From assembly GCF_034702125.1 (NCBI RefSeq), contig NC_085858.1:57928137-57992136 (forward strand): a DNA stretch of 64,000 nucleotides. Direction: 5' to 3'. Positions 59,845-64,000 of the stretch are shown piece by piece. The position numbers were made by a program, and so were the translations under genes. The first letter of the stretch is position 1. Each line of letters starts with the position of its first letter. Origin of the DNA: Engraulis encrasicolus. Taxonomy: Eukaryota; Chordata; Actinopteri; Clupeiformes; Engraulidae. The notes below the pieces were generated by a model. That model searched no databases and was not told where the DNA came from. It saw only the letters and a program-made list of their open reading frames with translations.

Positions 59845-62813
59845 TCAATAATTTAAGAAAGCATCTGAGAACAGCTTTGTCTTGAGTCTAGATTTAAAGC
59901 TATCAATAGTGGGTGCATTTTTTACGTCATCTGGAAGCTGGTTCCAAAGCTTTGAAGCATAAAAACTAAAGGCTGCCTCTGCACATTTTGTTTTGACTTT
60001 TGGAATCACCAGCAAATTCTTCTCCGTTGACCTTAGTGACCTGGCCGGTGCATACAGCTGAAACATATCCAGTAGATATGTGGGTCCCATTCCATTTAAT
60101 GATTTAAATACAAGTAGCATTGCCTTAAAATTAATTCTGTAGCTTACTGGGAGCCAATGCAGCGATCTTAAAATTGGAGTAATGTGGTCAAACTTCCTTG
60201 TCTTTGTAAGAACCCTTGCAGCTGCATTTTGTACCAGTTGAAGCTGTTTAATGGTCTTATTTGGGAGGCCAGTAAACAGACTGTTACAGTAATCGACTTT
60301 ACTAGAAATGAAGGCATGTATTAGCTTCTCCAGATCATGTTTAGACATCAGGCCCCTAAATTTAGAGACGTTTTTATGTGATAAAATGCAGACTTAGTAA
60401 TAGCTTTCATGTGACTGTTGAAATTTAGGTCACTGTCAATGAGGACCCCAAGATTTTTAACTGTTTCCCTTGGTTTCAGTCCCTTCGTTTCAAGGATAGT
60501 AGCAATCTTTTGTCTCTCCTCTCTTTTCCCCAAATATAATTACTTCAGTTTTTTTCTGTGTTCAGCTGGAGGAAATTGTGAGACATCCATTTGTTAATTT
60601 GGTCCATGCAATGATAGAGTGATTCAAGGGGGTGTAGTCATTGGGGGACATAGATAAGTAGAGCTGGGTATCATCCGCATAGCTATGGTAATTTATGGAG
60701 TTATTCTCGATAATGTGTCCCAGTGGCAACATATACAGATTGAACAGTAGTGGTCCCAGAATGGAGCCCTGGGGGACCCCACAATCCAGAGACATTGGTG
60801 ATGAAGTATGTCTTCCAATGGCGACAAAAAACTTCTTTGTTGTAAGTACGATTTTAACCAGTCGATCACTATGCCCGTAAAGCCAACCCAGTGTTCCAGT
60901 CTATGTAGTAGTATAGAATGATTAACTGTGTCGAAAGCAGCACTCAAATCAAGAAGTACCAAGACGGATGATTTGCCAGCATCAGAATTCAATCTTATGT
61001 CATTCATAACTTTGATAAGAGCTGTTTCAGTGCTGTGGTAGGCACGGAAACCAGATTGAAACTTATCAAAATAGCTATTAGACATTAAAAAGGCAGTTAA
61101 TTGGTTAAAAACAATTTTCTCTATTATTTTACCCATAAATGGTAGATTGGATATGGGCCTATAGTTGTTTAGTACCAGTGCATCCAGGTTGTTCTTTTTC
61201 AGTAAGGGTTTCACAACTGCTTCAGCCTGACAGCCAGCCTGGGAATATGCCTGTTTGTAGTGAGGTGTTGATGATCTGAAGTACATCTGGTGATATTAGG
61301 TGTAAGATGGATTTGAAGAAGGCTGTTGGTAGAATATCTAAGTCAGATGTAGAGGAGCTAAGACTTTGTACCGTTCTATTAAGAATGTCCACATCAACTA
61401 AATTAAAATTTCTCATGAGGTTAGGATTTAACTTCACCGTAACAAGTTGGTCCGAATCTTGGGTCGGTTGCACATGTGTGAGTATGTTTGTACGTATTTT
61501 TTCAATCTTACCTTTGAAAAAGGATGCAAACTCATTGCATTTGCTGACTGAGAGGAACTCAGAGGGCATTTGATTTGGGGGCCTTGCTAGCTTTTCCACA
61601 GTGCCAAACAGGACGCGTGCATTATTAATATTTCTGTTAATTATGTCAGAGAAAAAAGATTGTCTAGCTTTAGAAATTTCTTGGTTGTATTTCGAGAGTG
61701 TGTGTTTATAGATTTGGTAGTGGACTTCAAGTTTGGATTTACGCCACTGTCTTTCAGCCCTCCTGCATTCTTGCTTTAGCAATATAACTGTGGGATTCAT
61801 TCTCCAAGGGGCTTTTTTATGTCCCACTGTTTTGATTTTTTCGGGGGCAATAACATCCATAATATGGGTCATCCTTGCATTAAAATTAACCATGAGATCA
61901 TCAGCATTCTCTGAAGTTTGACTTTGGATCTCTGAAAGTGCTTGCTGAAAGAGTGAGGCTGTCTCACAGTTGATTATACGTTTTTTGACTGTAACAGATT
62001 CCCTTTGAACATGAGGGTACATAGAAACATCAGAAAAAATGCAGTAATGGTCAGAAAAGCCATAGTCTTTGACACTAGCACAATCATTGAGGACTTTTGT
62101 TATGATTAGGTCTAGAGTGTGACCTTGGTTGTGTGTTGGTCCTGTTACATGCTGTGTAAGGCTAAAAATGTCAATAAGACTTAAAAATTCCTTAGCATAG
62201 ACATTCTCTAAGTCGTTTACGTGAAAATTGAAGTCGCCTGTTATAAAAAGGCTATCATAGTCCACACAAACATTCGACAACAGCTCACCAAATTCCTCTA
62301 AGAAGAGTGGTGCAGAAAGTCTTGGAGGTCTGTAGATAGTTAATAACAGTATGTCGGAAGAACATTTTAGAACTGCAGCTAAGTATTCAAAAGATGAAAA
62401 TTCACCTAGTGCTGTCTTTTGACATTGAAACAGTGCCTTGAAAATAATTGCTATCCCCCTCCCTGTTTATTCTGCCTTTCTGTACTAATGAAATGAAAGT
62501 GAGGCGGGGTTGCTTCTATAAGTGTGATAGAACTAGTGGATTTTTCCAGCCATGTTTCAGTTAAAAATTAAAAATCAAGGTTGTGGGTACAGATAAACTC
62601 ATTGACAATAAAAGGCTTGTTCCTTAGAGACCTGGCATTCTGTAAAGCTAATTTAACATTGAGCATTGGAGGCATTTCCACTGTGGTATTTTGAGTGAGT
62701 TTTTTTGGGACAGCACTGAGATATTCCATGTTTGCCTTCTTGGGGTAATGTATAGGCCTACGTGTCCTCAAGAGGCTTTGCTTGGTTGTTAGAACTGGAA
62801 TAAGATTGTCCAC
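59845..62813 (-). pseudogene. L2 ORF2 endonuclease-reverse transcriptase, multiply frameshifted
   Basis: The same protein family as 6427-9423, with high identity. Minus-strand pieces: 62813-62568 (start to CTHNLDF, then disrupted through the TETWL/GGGIAII region), 62280-61222 (FITGDFNFHVNDLE through the linker), 61286-60693 ([40 protein letters not shown]), 60795-60562 ([28 protein letters not shown]), 60533-60348 and 60348-59845 (C-terminal tail). At least five frame breaks exclude activity. Confidence 0.9.
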
Positions 62814-62876
62814 GGGTCCCCTTATCTGCTTATTTTCAAAACCACTGTTACTATGTGGGTAGGGACCCAGTTGATA

Positions 62877-64000
62877 TCAGACTGTGCTTTCAACAAGGTC
62901 ATCATCACTGATACTATTGTACTCCAGAGCACAGACAGGTGGTGGTGGGGCTCTGCCTTTTTTGGGTGCAGTCGTGGATGGAAGTATTCTTTCAGATTTT
63001 GGGGTATAATGAGGTTGACCTTGAGAAATATCCGCATAGGAGGCTTGGTAGGAATGTCTGGGGGTAGAAAAGGTAGATCTGGCAAAGGGGAGTAGTCTCG
63101 CCATAGTTGCTGGAAATCTCAGTCTGGGAGATGGAGATGATGTTTCGTCGTTCCGGGAAGGTTGTGATTCCATTGGTGATTGCATTTTGTCGCCGTTGCC
63201 AGGGCTTGATGCTGGTGGCTGCGTTTCGCCACATCTGGGGGGTGAGTTTGGTTTTGAGGAAACCACATTTCCTATTTCCTGTGTAGACAGTCGCTTTTTG
63301 GCAGACCTGGGAGGTGGAATTGGTGATGCCGATGGCACTTTGCCAGTCCGACAAGGAGGTGAACACTTGATCTCCGGCGAGCGGTTTGCTGCCAGTTTCT
63401 GTGACAGGTCTTCCAGCTGTTCCGAAAGCTGGTTCAGTTTGTGGCGAGTTCTGTGTGTTGGTGGGTCAGTCATGTCGTTTCTTTCCACATGAGCAGCTAC
63501 GTCATCTGTGTGTGTGCTTTCGTCAGTCTGTGGCTCAGTTTGCACACTGGCAGGGACAGAGGGCTTGTTGAAATGCCCATGTGTCTGAGTGGATACAGAT
63601 ACAGGTCGCTTATCAGCGCCCAAGGTCTCAATGCTGTAAACAAACTGGTCTGTCAACACTTTGGCGCCGGTCCAACTCAGTTCTGCACTGTTTTTTTTTA
63701 AGAGTACAGAGCGTCTCCAGAAACGGTCGAAGTTGTCAACAAAGCTGATACCGTTGGATCTGCATGTCCTTGACAGCCATGTGTTTAAAGAATTTAATCT
63801 GGAGAACGCAAAATCGCGATAGCAGGGTGCTGGTATTGGCCCGCTGATGAAGGATGGAATTTTCAGATCTTTTAGAGTTGAAAATAAGTCATTAAAATCC
63901 TTTCGGACAATTATTTGCTCTTTGAACAGATCCGCTGCCCCACAGTGAACAACAAGGCGATCAATAGATCTGTGATCAGACACCAATTGTGGGATACTAT
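62877..64000 (-). CDS. L2 ORF1 protein with SGNH-esterase-like domain (5' incomplete)
   Basis: Open for about 373 codons to the window edge. The N-terminal part has RLVVHCGAADLF, IPSFISGPIPAPCYRDFAFS, RLNSLNTWLSRTCRSNGISF and VDNFDRFW, which is the SGNH/GDSL-like esterase fold of L2/CR1 ORF1 proteins. The following 200 or so residues are Pro/Ser/Thr-rich with TDDVAAHVE and PTHRTRHKLNQLSEQLEDLS (a short coiled-coil-like stretch). The G-x-N-D block reads GAAD and the usual D-G-L-H block reads NSAE, so the esterase is probably inactive. The family identification is firm; the function of this copy is not. Confidence 0.78.
   Translation of the reverse strand, partial: SIPQLVSDHRSIDRLVVHCGAADLFKEQIIVRKDFNDLFSTLKDLKIPSFISGPIPAPCYRDFAFSRLNSLNTWLSRTCRSNGISFVDNFDRFWRRSVLLKKNSAELSWTGAKVLTDQFVYSIETLGADKRPVSVSTQTHGHFNKPSVPASVQTEPQTDESTHTDDVAAHVERNDMTDPPTHRTRHKLNQLSEQLEDLSQKLAANRSPEIKCSPPCRTGKVPSASPIPPPRSAKKRLSTQEIGNVVSSKPNSPPRCGETQPPASSPGNGDKMQSPMESQPSRNDETSSPSPRLRFPATMARLLPFARSTFSTPRHSYQASYADISQGQPHYTPKSERILPSTTAPKKGRAPPPPVCALEYNSISDDDLVESTV

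Larger units (their letters stand above)
59591..64000 (-). mobile_element. L2-clade LINE, long copy running off the window
   Basis: The minus-strand 3' tail is (TTGCC)n at the left end (AAGGCAAGGCAAGGC on plus), followed by the same UTR as copy 1 (ATAGCGCATTTCATACACAG, GTGCAACTCAATGTGCTTCA). ORF2 is frameshifted but otherwise complete. ORF1 is open to the window edge. It lies in the intron after the NACHT exon, in antisense to the NLR gene. Confidence 0.9.

Overview
The window looks like a piece of a ray-finned (teleost) fish genome. The evidence is a FISNA-NACHT NLR exon, repeated 174-bp NLR leucine-rich-repeat (LRR) exons, fish-type L2 and Rex1-like LINEs, hAT/Tc1/Harbinger-type DNA transposons, a BEL/Pao LTR element and a very high density of (CA)n/(GT)n microsatellites. 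A clupeid-like species is possible, but the sequence does not prove one. Most of the DNA is intron or mobile element, and coding exons are short islands.

Positions 1-25765: five plus-strand LRR exons (starts 173, 2479, 18363, 23230, 25592), each exactly 174 bp and in the same splice phase. The first four sit in units with homologous flanks: a minisatellite, a conserved upstream block, the exon, and (GT)n. Subtracting the inserted elements (hAT nest, L2, BEL/Pao, a second LINE, Rex1, a tiny LTR element) returns the B-C and C-D intervals to about 2.1-2.5 kb, matching the uninterrupted A-B interval of 2.3 kb. The array therefore grew by tandem duplication and was then invaded. These exons are the 3' part of an NLR whose NACHT exon lies left of the window.

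Positions 25766-31741: no recognisable gene. It holds small foldback elements, a 1.4-kb element with long terminal inverted repeats (TIRs) and TA target duplications, and simple repeats.

Positions 31742-46581, minus strand: the 3' half of adhfe1 (hydroxyacid-oxoacid transhydrogenase, a mitochondrial iron-type alcohol dehydrogenase). It is damaged. The penultimate coding exon is split by an 8.6-kb hAT-type insertion with a near-perfect 8-bp target duplication. That insertion contains a Harbinger-type element, which contains another TA-flanked element. An upstream adhfe1 exon survives as three tandem partial copies separated by CA/CGCA repeats, and no further 5' exons appear to the right. Several adhfe1 introns carry (AC)n at the donor and (GU)n at the acceptor, and the last intron is almost wholly such a hairpin.

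Positions 46582-51856: mostly non-coding, with one plausible plus-strand Tudor/SH3-like terminal exon (about 49316-49550) and foldback repeats.

Positions 51857-59490, plus strand: the 5' part of a second NLRC3-like gene (four exons, 716 codons plus 2 nt, all phases compatible) with intact Walker A and B motifs. Its intron 1 contains nested inverted-repeat elements and a decayed duplicate of the exon 2 region. Its LRR exons must lie right of the window. The following intron holds a long, frameshifted minus-strand L2 LINE running off the edge.

Best candidates for something new: (i) the 545-bp LTR mini-element at 22059-22603 with identical LTRs, each containing a tRNA-like pol III promoter; (ii) the (AC)n/(GU)n hairpin introns of adhfe1 and the coding exon split by a transposon; (iii) the triplicated adhfe1 exon fragment embedded in CA repeats.
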